Assembly: GCA_963678485.1 (NCBI GenBank)
Contig: OY782882.1
Span: 2,790,001-2,854,000, forward strand
Reading direction: 5' to 3'
Length of the DNA: 64,000 nt
From: CALGYY01 sp963678485
Lineage (GTDB): Bacteria > Bacteroidota > Bacteroidia > Bacteroidales > CAIWKO01
Part shown: in pieces, positions 9,180 through 17,187 of the stretch
How the letters are laid out: the number at the start of each line of letters is the position of its first letter
Position numbering within the stretch: the first letter of the stretch is position 1
The notes under the pieces: model-generated
The model's database searches: none
What the model was told of the DNA's origin: nothing
What the model saw: the letters and a program-made list of their open reading frames with translations, nothing else
Position numbers and translations under genes: made by a program

Positions 9180-9350
9180 GTCAACGGCACGCAAATCCGC
9201 AAGGGGCCAGACAGCTGCATTTTCGCTGTCGGCTCTGTCGAAAACGACAAAAAGAAAATTCAATGAGCGAAATGAAGTTTATTACCACATTCAAGAACTG
9301 CCGTCAATTGGCGTTTTCGGCACTACCTTGCGTGATTTGCGGCCGTTGGC
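9180..9350. repeat. Long near-perfect inverted repeat inside the island
   Basis: The arm at 9180-9204 (core AACGGCACGCAAATC) and the arm at 9326-9350 (core GATTTGCGGCCGTT) are inverted copies of about 25 nt that differ by one substitution and two single-base indels. They enclose 121 nt containing a smaller hairpin, GACAGC (9210-9215) with GCTGTC (9225-9230). As RNA or single-stranded DNA this would fold into a cruciform-like structure. Confidence 0.65.
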
Positions 9351-9392
9351 GAGAGCGGGGGGATAGCAGTTTGCTTTGACTAGAATTTTGGT

Positions 9393-9420
9393 TTCACCTT
9401 TTGTTCATGCAAAAGGTGAA
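9393..9420. repeat. Perfect 11-bp hairpin
   Basis: TTCACCTTTTG (9393-9403) pairs exactly with CAAAAGGTGAA (9410-9420) around a 6-nt loop, TTCATG. No long T run follows on either strand, so it is not a textbook terminator. It may be part of the island's folded structure. Confidence 0.7.
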
Positions 9421-9592
9421 GTTTAAAGAAAATAAGCCACCCATTTAGCTGAACTGTAATTAAATGTGCAAAATTATCGTTTGGTTTCTTGCGTTATTTT
9501 TTGACAATAAACACGGCTGATTTGTTCTTGCTCCTCAGTCATGTGGCAGAATCCATTTAGCGACAGACTCTAATTAAATTCCTCCAACACCT

Positions 9593-10081
9593 TTAAATCC
9601 CGATAAACTTTGCGGAAGATAAGTCGCGTTTAACCTTGTCGTATGTATGAATCATGCCATTCATGGCGATGTAAATGCCTGCAGATGCAAGATTCATGGC
9701 ACCAATGGCAACGCCCAGATTAAAGTCGGCATCAGAATTTGAAAAGCGCTGGGGTCGCATAGCACCGGTTAATATGATAGTTTTGTTTGGAATGCCTGCA
9801 AGCGCAGTAGCGGTGTTTATCATGGTATCTGTGCCATGAGTGATAATGATTTTATCTTCTTCACAGTTTGCACAACATTCGCGAATTTTTGCAATGTCCT
9901 CTGCGGTGAGATCCATGCTATCTTTTTGAAGCAAGGGGAGAATTCTATATTCAAATCCCGTTAATATGTTCTCAAAGATACGACCAACGGCAGGTTCAGC
10001 GATTTCAAAAGCATACCCTTTGATTGATCTTGGATAATCCTTGTCAATGGTGCCCCCTGTTTGTATGAAAAGTATTTTCAT
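9593..10081 (-). CDS. Single-domain asparaginase-like protein
   Basis: A 162-aa protein matching only the N-terminal half of the L-asparaginase/glutaminase fold. 'FIQTGGTIDKDYP' (about 4-16) holds the first active-site Thr, and 'ITHGTDTM' (about 80-87) holds the second Thr-Asp pair. It also has 'ILTGAMRP' near 104. The C-terminal asparaginase domain is absent, and the protein ends cleanly at a stop with no broken remnant beyond. Short asparaginase-domain proteins of this size appear to be a family of their own in Bacteroidota, so I do not call it truncated. The start is the ATG at 10081, because the longer frame to 10099 begins only with TTG. Whether it hydrolyses asparagine is uncertain, since the dimer interface normally involves the missing domain. 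Confidence 0.75.
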   Translation of the reverse strand: MKILFIQTGGTIDKDYPRSIKGYAFEIAEPAVGRIFENILTGFEYRILPLLQKDSMDLTAEDIAKIRECCANCEEDKIIITHGTDTMINTATALAGIPNKTIILTGAMRPQRFSNSDADFNLGVAIGAMNLASAGIYIAMNGMIHTYDKVKRDLSSAKFIGI

Positions 10082-10150
10082 AGAACAAAATTTTATCAAC
10101 GAGAATATTATCTATGCCTTGCCAAATCAGCGATTCAGGAAGTTCATTAA

Positions 10151-12601
10151 TTAAAAGTCGAATTTTACAGAAAACATCAGTGTGAACTTAGATGCGTTTT
10201 TATGGTCGAGATATGACAATCGCCAAATTCCATCAATGCGCAATACCGTAAAAATATTCTCAATGCCCACACCGGCTTCATAGTATGGTTTATCAAGCGT
10301 ATAGGTTCCTTCAGGAAGTATGTTATAGGCTTTATTAGTGGCACTCATTCTTCCTAAAACACATCGCCCATGGATTACTTCACGCCAGCGTAGTTTTTTA
10401 AGTATAGGAATCTTATTGAAAAATAATCCGCCAAAGTGATGCGTAAAATATAAATGCAAGTATTCATCACTCACGAATTCATAGTAATTCATAGTGTTGG
10501 CGGCATATTCATCAAACGACCATGTTTCGTTGGATTCATGAAGCTTCAACAGAGAGTAGGGGAGTTTTCCCCAAATTTTACCGCCTTCAATAATGTATTT
10601 CGACCATCCCAGTGTGCCGACATTATACCATTGCACTAATCCAATCTGTAATTTGTGATATTCGAAATCCCCATCCCATAGGCCTTTTGCGCCATAGCCA
10701 TAACCTACTTCAAGGATGGGATATTTTGTGCCAAGACTAATTCGTTCAAATTCGCCCATCAGCATTTTTTCGTGATACGCAAATCGGGTGTTGAAGCGTA
10801 TTTCGGAGGTTGTAATCGATGGCCGGTTCATTATGTGACCATTGTCAATATACTGAAACGTCGTTGTACCCATCGGAAAGATCTCCCGGTGAGTTATCAC
10901 TAAGCGATTGGTTAGTCCATAGAACCACTCATGTTCGTAATAGCCTTTGACCTCTCTTACCATAGTAATTTTATCCTGTGGGTTGCGCCGAATGATGGAT
11001 CCTATTAAGTAATCAGTACGAAATGCATTCTGACTTTCGCCCAACTGCTCGTAATCGTAAGTATAGGACATACCAATGCCTCGGTTCGGATTTTTTCGGA
11101 AGCGATACCAGAAGTCTGCCCCGCCCTTGAACACCTTATCCTTAGTACCATAAGCAATATGAGCATTGATCATAAGATCTGTGCTGAACTTATTACTCGA
11201 TCGTCCACCAATGCGGAAGCGGCTTCCCTCTATTTTGTTGAAACTATAAATCGACAACCAGGGTCCTATTTCCACAAGATCCCAGACCTTATAGCCAGTA
11301 GTAAATATGCTGAAGAATTCTTTATATACCTTGAAAGCACGAACTGTTTGTATAGTGTCGACTAACTTATAAATGTTTTTTTGTTCCCGAGTTAGACTGT
11401 CGTGACGTATTTGGTTCCAATAGGCATCATCTTTTTTATTTGCACTATCAAGCATTATAATATCATTGGGATTATTATAAATGCTGTCACTCCTGATTTT
11501 GTTGACGAGGATGTTCTTAAAAGAACTATTTCTGTGGATATAAAAGCCAAAGGTCCAGCTGCTATTCTCTGTTATATTTACATCTGCAATCATCTGATCC
11601 ACTGTGGGCATATAATGAATGCCGTCAACACGCTCGAATTCCTGATTGATGACGATTTCGTTAATAATGTTGATGTTTGCATCGGCCACCATTCTAAGTT
11701 CTGCTTTTTTAATGGCAAAGCTGGTGTCGGCAATCCAAAGGGTCCCTGTAAAGGTAAGCTCCTGTGTCCGCCTGGGTTTGAAGCTTAATTTATAACACCA
11801 GCGATGATCAATAAAGGCACTATCCGTTAAATAATATTTATAATAGGCAAGACCAAAATTTGCTACCGGACTTACGAAATTCTTTTCGAAGAAAGTCATG
11901 TAATTATCATAAAGATTAACCTTCATGTATGAATTGCCCAGCAACTGAGCCATACTTGCGTTGTCCATACCTGATATTTTGCTTGCGCTGATAATTTCTC
12001 GCAAGGCCGCAGGGTTTTTACGAAAGTAGACATTCGACATCGTCTCGGTGAAAAAGACCGGCAAATATGCTTTGCCATTAATAATCGAGGTGTCAACATT
12101 CTCGAAAATAAACCGAAAGGGTTTCATAATCCCCCGGTCTTTCAGCTTCTCGGTAAAATTGTTTGCATCAATTTGAATTTTTGTATATGCCTCATATTCA
12201 TAAGCATCATATTCTTCTTTATTGTTTTGTGGTTTGTGGTCTATAATTTTTTTCAGCAAGAGCTCGGCGGGATTGGCTCCCGGGACGATTACCACTTCGG
12301 CCAGTTGATAGCTGACAGGCTTTAATTCAAAATCTATGTATTGAAAGCGGTTCTTTACTACCGCTGCATTCGCTGTCTCATATCCCATAAACTGCGCCTG
12401 TAAGCTATCTCCCGGAGTTTTTGTTTCAATCGAATAGCGACCTTCGAAATCAGAGGTAGTAGCAATACCGGTGTTCTTGAAATACACATTAACGAATGGA
12501 ATGGGCTGTTTTGTTTTTTTATCAATCACAGTGCCCATGACTTTGGTCATGGTTTGTGATTGACATATCTGCGGAAAGCACAGTAATAATAGCATGAGCA
12601 T
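10151..12601 (-). CDS. Outer-membrane DUF5686 protein with carboxypeptidase-like regulatory domain
   Basis: About 816 aa from the ATG at 12601. The signal peptide (MLMLLLLCFPQICQSQ) leads into a carboxypeptidase-regulatory-like beta-sandwich (about 20-95: 'GTVIDKKTKQPIPFVNVYF', 'DFEGRYSI', 'FMGYE'), as in SusC-type proteins. The remaining ~700 residues are DUF5686-type, with many aromatic alternating strands and a final FDF, a typical outer-membrane barrel terminus. No TonB plug is seen, so active transport of a ligand is not implied; a role in envelope biogenesis is only a guess. The frame is open upstream to a TTG at 12772, but a perfect promoter box at 12663-12670 lies inside that extension, so the downstream ATG is preferred. 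Confidence 0.82.
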   Translation of the reverse strand: MLMLLLLCFPQICQSQTMTKVMGTVIDKKTKQPIPFVNVYFKNTGIATTSDFEGRYSIETKTPGDSLQAQFMGYETANAAVVKNRFQYIDFELKPVSYQLAEVVIVPGANPAELLLKKIIDHKPQNNKEEYDAYEYEAYTKIQIDANNFTEKLKDRGIMKPFRFIFENVDTSIINGKAYLPVFFTETMSNVYFRKNPAALREIISASKISGMDNASMAQLLGNSYMKVNLYDNYMTFFEKNFVSPVANFGLAYYKYYLTDSAFIDHRWCYKLSFKPRRTQELTFTGTLWIADTSFAIKKAELRMVADANINIINEIVINQEFERVDGIHYMPTVDQMIADVNITENSSWTFGFYIHRNSSFKNILVNKIRSDSIYNNPNDIIMLDSANKKDDAYWNQIRHDSLTREQKNIYKLVDTIQTVRAFKVYKEFFSIFTTGYKVWDLVEIGPWLSIYSFNKIEGSRFRIGGRSSNKFSTDLMINAHIAYGTKDKVFKGGADFWYRFRKNPNRGIGMSYTYDYEQLGESQNAFRTDYLIGSIIRRNPQDKITMVREVKGYYEHEWFYGLTNRLVITHREIFPMGTTTFQYIDNGHIMNRPSITTSEIRFNTRFAYHEKMLMGEFERISLGTKYPILEVGYGYGAKGLWDGDFEYHKLQIGLVQWYNVGTLGWSKYIIEGGKIWGKLPYSLLKLHESNETWSFDEYAANTMNYYEFVSDEYLHLYFTHHFGGLFFNKIPILKKLRWREVIHGRCVLGRMSATNKAYNILPEGTYTLDKPYYEAGVGIENIFTVLRIDGIWRLSYLDHKNASKFTLMFSVKFDF

Positions 12602-12662
12602 GATTCCGATGCAATGCGTTGCAAATCGCAGTATGATATATGAATGTTTTGTGTTCAATCGA

Positions 12663-12670
12663 CAAAGATA
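12663..12670 (-). promoter_or_regulatory. -7 box TATCTTTG for the DUF5686 gene
   Basis: The plus strand reads CAAAGATA, i.e. TATCTTTG on the minus strand, a perfect TAnnTTTG box about 60 nt upstream of the ATG at 12601. It argues against the longer TTG-initiated reading frame. Confidence 0.55.
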
Positions 12671-12820
12671 TAGAAACCCCGAAGATATATGTTGAGTAAT
12701 ATATCTATTCGATTTCAAAGGTACGTTAAAAACGTGGTTGAACAAAAACTCCTGTTTGTGTACAACATCCAATTTTTTACGTAATTTCGCATTGCTATCA
12801 ACCCTATGACAGAATAATCC

Positions 12821-13915
12821 ATGTTACACGGTAAAACCATTGCAGTTGTAATTCCCTCATACAACGAGGCTCAGCAAATAAGTATGGTTATTGAAACCAT
12901 GCCGGATTTTGTGGATAAAATGATTGTTGTAGATGACTGTTCCAGCGATGCAATGCATGAGGTTGTCAAGCAGATGATTCCTGGCGTGGGCAAAGGAATG
13001 TGCATCCCTGAATTTCATTATGGAGAAGCAACAACAAAATACCAGCGGGCCAGAATGCTGCTATATCAGCAAAATCAGATTGAAAAGAAATTTTTTACGC
13101 CGGCCGAAATACTCAATGGTGATCCAGATAATGACCGATTGATACTCATTCGCCATACAAAAAATGGTGGGGTTGGAGCCGCCATTGCAAGCGGATATAA
13201 ATGGTGTAAAGATCGCAACATCGATTGTGTTGCAGTTATGGCGGGTGACGGGCAAATGGATCCTGATGAACTGGAATCAATTTGTACGCCCGTGGTAAGC
13301 GAAGGTATCGATTACGTAAAAGGGAACCGACTGATTCACGGTGCAGCATGGATGGCCATTCCAAGAGTGCGCTTTATGGGCAACGCCATATTATCAGTAT
13401 TTACAAAACTTGCTTCGGGCTACTGGCATGTGAGTGATACACAAACCGGATACACGGCCATTTCAAACAAAGCGCTGAATTCTATTGCGATTTATAAGAT
13501 TTACAAAAAATATGGAATGCCAAATGATCTCTTGGTTAAACTAAATATATCATTTTGCACTATTCGAGAAGTTGAGATAAAACCTGTGTATTTCGTAGGT
13601 GAGAAATCAAAAATGAAAGTTTTTAAGGTGATTCCACGAATCAGTTGGTTGCTGATGAAATCCTTTTGGAAAAGGCTTTATGGAAAGTATTTATTCCGCG
13701 ACTTTCATCCACTGTTTATACTCTATCATGTTGGGTTTTTCCTTGGGCTTGCTGCGCTTCCCTATGCTGTTAAAATTATAGATCTTGCTGCTCATGGTAA
13801 AGTGGTCAACCCCTTGACAATACTCGCCTTTATATTTTTGGTCATCAGTAGCCTCCAGTCGATTTTATTTGCGATGTGGATGGATATACAGGACAATGAA
13901 CGTTTGTACAAATAA
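12821..13915 (+). CDS. Family 2 glycosyltransferase, membrane-anchored
   Basis: A 364-aa GT-A fold enzyme. The N-terminus reads 'IAVVIPSYNEAQQI' (6-19) and 'MIVVDDCSSD' (39-48), the nucleotide-sugar-binding start of GT2. 'GGVGAAIASGYKW' and 'VMAGDGQMDPDEL' (about 140-152) give the metal-binding acidic motif. About 60 residues between the first and second blocks are longer than in DPM1-type enzymes. The C-terminus has two probable membrane helices ('LFILYHVGFFLGLAALPYAV' and 'LTILAFIFLVISSLQSILF'). This resembles polyprenyl-phosphate or lipid-linked sugar transferases at the inner membrane. It is followed 7 bp later by a sugar amidotransferase, so it probably belongs to surface glycan assembly. 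An imperfect -7 box (TAATTTCG, 12782-12789) lies upstream. Acceptor and donor sugars are unknown. Confidence 0.88.
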   Translation: MLHGKTIAVVIPSYNEAQQISMVIETMPDFVDKMIVVDDCSSDAMHEVVKQMIPGVGKGMCIPEFHYGEATTKYQRARMLLYQQNQIEKKFFTPAEILNGDPDNDRLILIRHTKNGGVGAAIASGYKWCKDRNIDCVAVMAGDGQMDPDELESICTPVVSEGIDYVKGNRLIHGAAWMAIPRVRFMGNAILSVFTKLASGYWHVSDTQTGYTAISNKALNSIAIYKIYKKYGMPNDLLVKLNISFCTIREVEIKPVYFVGEKSKMKVFKVIPRISWLLMKSFWKRLYGKYLFRDFHPLFILYHVGFFLGLAALPYAVKIIDLAAHGKVVNPLTILAFIFLVISSLQSILFAMWMDIQDNERLYK

Positions 13916-13922
13916 ATCTTGA

Positions 13923-15056
13923 ATGGCTGAAGTCAAAGTCTGTACCCGGTGTTTGATGGATACCACAGCTTCCTCCGTTTCTTTCGACGAACAGGGCGTT
14001 TGTAACTATTGTCACAAGCATGACCGACTACTTTCTTTTTATCCGCAGCAGGAAACGCAGCGTACACAAAGGTTTGAAGCATTGATTGACGCGATTAAGC
14101 GATCTGGTCGGAAGAAACGATATGATTGCATTGTTGGAATCAGTGGTGGGACCGACAGTACATACACGCTGCTTCGCGCTGTACAGGCGGGATTACGACC
14201 ATTGGCTGTTTTTTTTGATAATGGCTGGAGCACCGAAATATCAGTTAGCAATATAAAGAATGCGGTAGAAAAACTAAAGGTTGATTTGTATACCTATGTA
14301 GTCGATTGGGAAGAATTTAAATCGCTGCAGCGCGCATTTCTTATGGCTTCTGTGCCGTGTGTTGAAGTGCCGACTGATGTTGCCATTATGGGAACGCTTT
14401 ACAAATTGGCCAACATGCAAGGGGTGAAATATATACTCAGTGGCGCATCCTTTATGACAGAAGGTATCGTCCCAATGGAGTGGAGCTATATCGATGGAAT
14501 GTATGTCAGGTCCGTTAATAAAATATTCGGAACAGCCCCATTGAAGTCATATCCTGGAGTATCGCTGCTATCTGTATTTATGAATACTTTTTTTCGTCAT
14601 ATTAAAGTTGTTCCTTTCACTAATTATTTCAAATACTCCAAAGAGGAAGCCCGGGCTGTACTTGAAAAGGAGCTGGGTTGGCGCTATTATGGAGGGCATC
14701 ATTACGAAAATACCTACAGTCATTGGGCTTTTGGTTATTATACTTTTCAAAAATTCGGTTTTGATAAACGCAAAGTATCCTTATCGGGGCCTTTGCGTAT
14801 GGGTGCAATCACGCGTGAGCAGGCTTTGCTGGAAATACAACAGTCGCCTCCTGTTTCCCCTGATATTACTGCCTATACATTGAAGAAATTGGGATTGACG
14901 GAGCTTGAATTCGAGCAGATAATGAAAGCGCCTAATAAATCTTTCAAGGATTATAAGACTAGCTATAATCTTATTCGTAGGTTCAGAATTTTCATCAAAC
15001 TGGCCATTTCAATGAAATTGATGACCCCAGTGGTGTATGAAAAATTCTTCAAATAA
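13923..15056 (+). CDS. N-acetyl sugar amidotransferase (WbpG/PseA-like)
   Basis: A 377-aa PP-loop ATPase-type enzyme. The N-terminus carries a four-Cys zinc-binding module, 'VCTRCLMDTT' and 'GVCNYCHKHD' (6-36), followed by the ATP pyrophosphatase loop 'IVGISGGTDSTYTL' (about 71-84). This is the WbpG/PseA/LegG-type family, which turns an N-acetyl group of a nucleotide or lipid-linked sugar into an acetamidino group during O-antigen or pseudaminic-acid glycan synthesis. In known clusters the ammonia comes from HisH/HisF-like partners, and neither occurs in this window. The preceding GT2 ends 7 bp upstream, suggesting co-transcription. Family assignment is firm; the exact sugar is not. Confidence 0.85.
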   Translation: MAEVKVCTRCLMDTTASSVSFDEQGVCNYCHKHDRLLSFYPQQETQRTQRFEALIDAIKRSGRKKRYDCIVGISGGTDSTYTLLRAVQAGLRPLAVFFDNGWSTEISVSNIKNAVEKLKVDLYTYVVDWEEFKSLQRAFLMASVPCVEVPTDVAIMGTLYKLANMQGVKYILSGASFMTEGIVPMEWSYIDGMYVRSVNKIFGTAPLKSYPGVSLLSVFMNTFFRHIKVVPFTNYFKYSKEEARAVLEKELGWRYYGGHHYENTYSHWAFGYYTFQKFGFDKRKVSLSGPLRMGAITREQALLEIQQSPPVSPDITAYTLKKLGLTELEFEQIMKAPNKSFKDYKTSYNLIRRFRIFIKLAISMKLMTPVVYEKFFK

Positions 15057-15161
15057 AAGCTTGTTAGAATAGTTTAAGAAAGTGTTTCAGTTTTTGAATT
15101 TCTGTGATTTCATGCAATTGATGTAAATATTGAGTCGACCAAAGAACCTAGAATTTTAATA

Positions 15162-16361
15162 ATGACCACAAATATTAAGCAGAAAATTCTTGTTACAACT
15201 TCTGCATTTCCGCGTAAAAAAGGCGAACAGCGCGATATGTTCATGTTGGATTTATGTCGTCATTTAGCAAAAATGTTTGAAGTATTTGTGTTGGTCCCGC
15301 ACGACAAGGGGTTTCCTTCTTGGGAAGAATACGATGGAATGCATATTATTAAGCATCCGCAATCGCCACTAAATGCAGTACGGATTGCATATGGTTCGGG
15401 CATTTTACCTAATATCAGACGGAATAAATGGTTGTTGTTTGGCGTGCCTTTTTACTTCCTATATCAATTGTTTTATATTCGTCATATTTGCAGAAAAGAA
15501 AATATTCAGCTTGTAAACGCGCATTGGGTCATTCCTCAGGGATTGGTAGCAGTCCTATATAAAAGGTTTTTTTGTCGAAAAATAAAACTTGTAATTACTA
15601 TTCATGGTACGGATCTTTTAGGGTTGTCAAGAGGAATCCCAGGGAAGCTGCAAAGATATTCTCTAAGAAACTGCAATCAAATCATCGCGGTGAGTAGTGC
15701 GCTAAAAGCTAGTTTAGAAAGTGCTGGATTTGGAAATAAAACATTCGTTCGATCAATGGGGATTGATATCAGGCAATTTTCACCAGAATTTATAAACCAG
15801 GATATTCGCAATAATTATAAAATTTCCGGACCATTTCTTTTGTTTGTTGGAGCACTCATTCCTCGTAAAGATCCGGAAACCCTAATCAGGGCGTTACCGG
15901 CTGTTTTAGAGACATACCCTAATGCGAAACTCATGCTTATTGGAGACGGAAATTTGCTTGAATCGCTGCAGCGTCTTATCCTTGAGTTGAATATTGCACC
16001 TTCTGTTATTTTTACGGGAGAACTTCCCTATGGAAAGTTACCAGAATATTTTGCTACGGCCGATGTGTTCATTCTTCCAACAAGAATGGAAGGGCTCGGG
16101 TTAGTGGTTGCTGAATCTATGGCAGCGGGTACCATTGTCATTGCTTCAGATATTTCGCCCATACATGATTTAATTACTTCTGAGATTACCGGGTTCTTTT
16201 TTCCACCTGGCAATTCAATAGCATTAGCGAAGCAAATACTACTAGTGTTGAAACAAATGGATTCGCTTAGCGATCTAAAAATCGCTGCTCGGCATCACGT
16301 CATTAGTGGCTTTTCATGGGACAAGGTGGTTCTTGAATACGCAGGATACTTGAACTTATAA
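15162..16361 (+). CDS. Family 4 glycosyltransferase
   Basis: A 399-aa GT-B enzyme. The N-terminal domain starts 'KILVTTSAFPRKKGEQRD' and contains 'VNAHWVIPQGLVA' and 'ITIHGTDLLG', typical of GT4 enzymes acting on lipid-linked glycans. The C-terminal donor-binding domain shows 'FVGALIPRKDPETLIRALP', 'LMLIGDGNL' and the E-x7-E region 'PTRMEGLGLVVAESMAAG' (about 307-324). It should transfer a sugar from a nucleotide donor to a growing surface polysaccharide on the cytosolic side. It follows the amidotransferase by 105 bp and faces a convergent methyltransferase gene. No strong promoter box is visible in the gap, so read-through from the GT2 operon is plausible. Confidence 0.9.
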   Translation: MTTNIKQKILVTTSAFPRKKGEQRDMFMLDLCRHLAKMFEVFVLVPHDKGFPSWEEYDGMHIIKHPQSPLNAVRIAYGSGILPNIRRNKWLLFGVPFYFLYQLFYIRHICRKENIQLVNAHWVIPQGLVAVLYKRFFCRKIKLVITIHGTDLLGLSRGIPGKLQRYSLRNCNQIIAVSSALKASLESAGFGNKTFVRSMGIDIRQFSPEFINQDIRNNYKISGPFLLFVGALIPRKDPETLIRALPAVLETYPNAKLMLIGDGNLLESLQRLILELNIAPSVIFTGELPYGKLPEYFATADVFILPTRMEGLGLVVAESMAAGTIVIASDISPIHDLITSEITGFFFPPGNSIALAKQILLVLKQMDSLSDLKIAARHHVISGFSWDKVVLEYAGYLNL

Positions 16362-16391
16362 ATTCTGTTTTATGGAACAAGCATGGTGTCT

Positions 16392-17087
16392 TTAAGGTTG
16401 TTTCGCCTCAATAAAAATGCGTGCTTTGAAATATTTTCCAATAATAGGAATGTGGGAAAACACATGAAGAGGTTTAAGTAATAAAAGGTAATGAGGTAAC
16501 AATCTTGTATTAATTGTCGTGAATCCGGATGAGTTCAACAATGCGAAATTTTCCTCAGGCGTTCGTATTGCTATATGTTCTGGAAATTGCTTTAGTATAA
16601 TGTGATATTGTTTCATCTTCTCTATTAAAAAGTCCGCGTTGGGTGTGTGGAGATATAGAATTCCCGTAGGTTTCAGCGACTTTCGAATATGAACTAAAAT
16701 ATCTTTCCAGTCATCGTCGTAAACGTGCTCAGAAAAATCCATCGCAAAAGCCACATCAAATTTCTCCAGGTTCTCATTGCAAAAGTCTTGTATGCGGGCG
16801 CAATAAAAGGAGGCATTCGGGAAATGTGTTGCCGGGAATTGCTGTTGGGCTGTTTTAATAAACTCCGGTGAAAAATCAACACCTGAATATGCTGCAACAT
16901 GAGGGGCAATCCATGGAACCAACATTCCACTGCCGCATCCATAATCAGCAACGCAATACGATGAACGCAAGGGCATAAATGTGATAAGGTTGGCAAGACG
17001 CTTTCGCGATTGCTTGCTAACAAAGGCCTTTACATAGCTTTCGCCATAAAGCGATTTTAATTCATCTGGCGAAAGGGGATGACTCAT
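16392..17087 (-). CDS. Class I SAM-dependent methyltransferase
   Basis: A 231-aa cytosolic methyltransferase. Motif I is 'VADYGCGSGML' (about 46-56), followed by 'YSGVDFSPEF' (motif II region), 'VAFAMDFSEHVYDDDW' (about 115-130) and 'LYLHTPN', the usual Rossmann-like SAM-binding layout of UbiE/COQ5-type small-molecule enzymes. Substrate cannot be read from sequence. Neighbouring glycosyltransferase and flippase-like genes suggest a sugar or glycolipid. It is convergent with the GT4 gene (30 bp apart) and divergent from the flippase-like gene (100 bp). Confidence 0.85.
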   Translation of the reverse strand: MSHPLSPDELKSLYGESYVKAFVSKQSRKRLANLITFMPLRSSYCVADYGCGSGMLVPWIAPHVAAYSGVDFSPEFIKTAQQQFPATHFPNASFYCARIQDFCNENLEKFDVAFAMDFSEHVYDDDWKDILVHIRKSLKPTGILYLHTPNADFLIEKMKQYHIILKQFPEHIAIRTPEENFALLNSSGFTTINTRLLPHYLLLLKPLHVFSHIPIIGKYFKARIFIEAKQP

Positions 17088-17150
17088 ACAGGGATGTTAT
17101 TGGTATGTACAAAAATATCATTTTAATCTGCCCATCCCCGAAATAATATG

Positions 17151-17158
17151 TAATTTTG
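17151..17158 (+). promoter_or_regulatory. -7 box TAATTTTG
   Basis: A perfect TAnnTTTG match 29 nt before the ATG at 17188, in the divergent intergenic region. It fits a promoter for the flippase-like gene. Confidence 0.6.
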
Positions 17159-17187
17159 AATGAATTGTTTACTAGACGAATGCATAC

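Larger units (their letters stand above)
8816..9571. mobile_element. Gene-less palindromic island, possible non-autonomous element remnant
   Basis: About 760 bp without a convincing gene, between the hisK-like stop and the asparaginase-like gene. The ends form an imperfect terminal inverted repeat: AGTGACTGTCCATAAA at 8816-8831 against TTTAGCGACAGACTCT at 9556-9571, 12 of 16 positions matching as inverted copies. The inside is a patchwork. One part (9130-9360) is much more GC-rich than its neighbours and starts with a CG alternation; the flanks are AT-rich. Smaller palindromes include AACACT/AGTGTT around 8892-8930, a 25-nt arm pair (9180-9204/9326-9350) and a perfect hairpin at 9393-9420. 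Short open frames inside have low-complexity, Arg/Ala-rich translations and look accidental. I infer an inserted element or remnant; no transposase is visible. Confidence 0.4.

Noticed and set aside
8846..9379. Open frames of 74-89 codons inside the 8816-9571 island
   Set aside because: They overlap in different frames, are Arg/Ala-rich from GC-rich palindromic DNA, lack promoters and ribosome sites, and show no domain. They look accidental.
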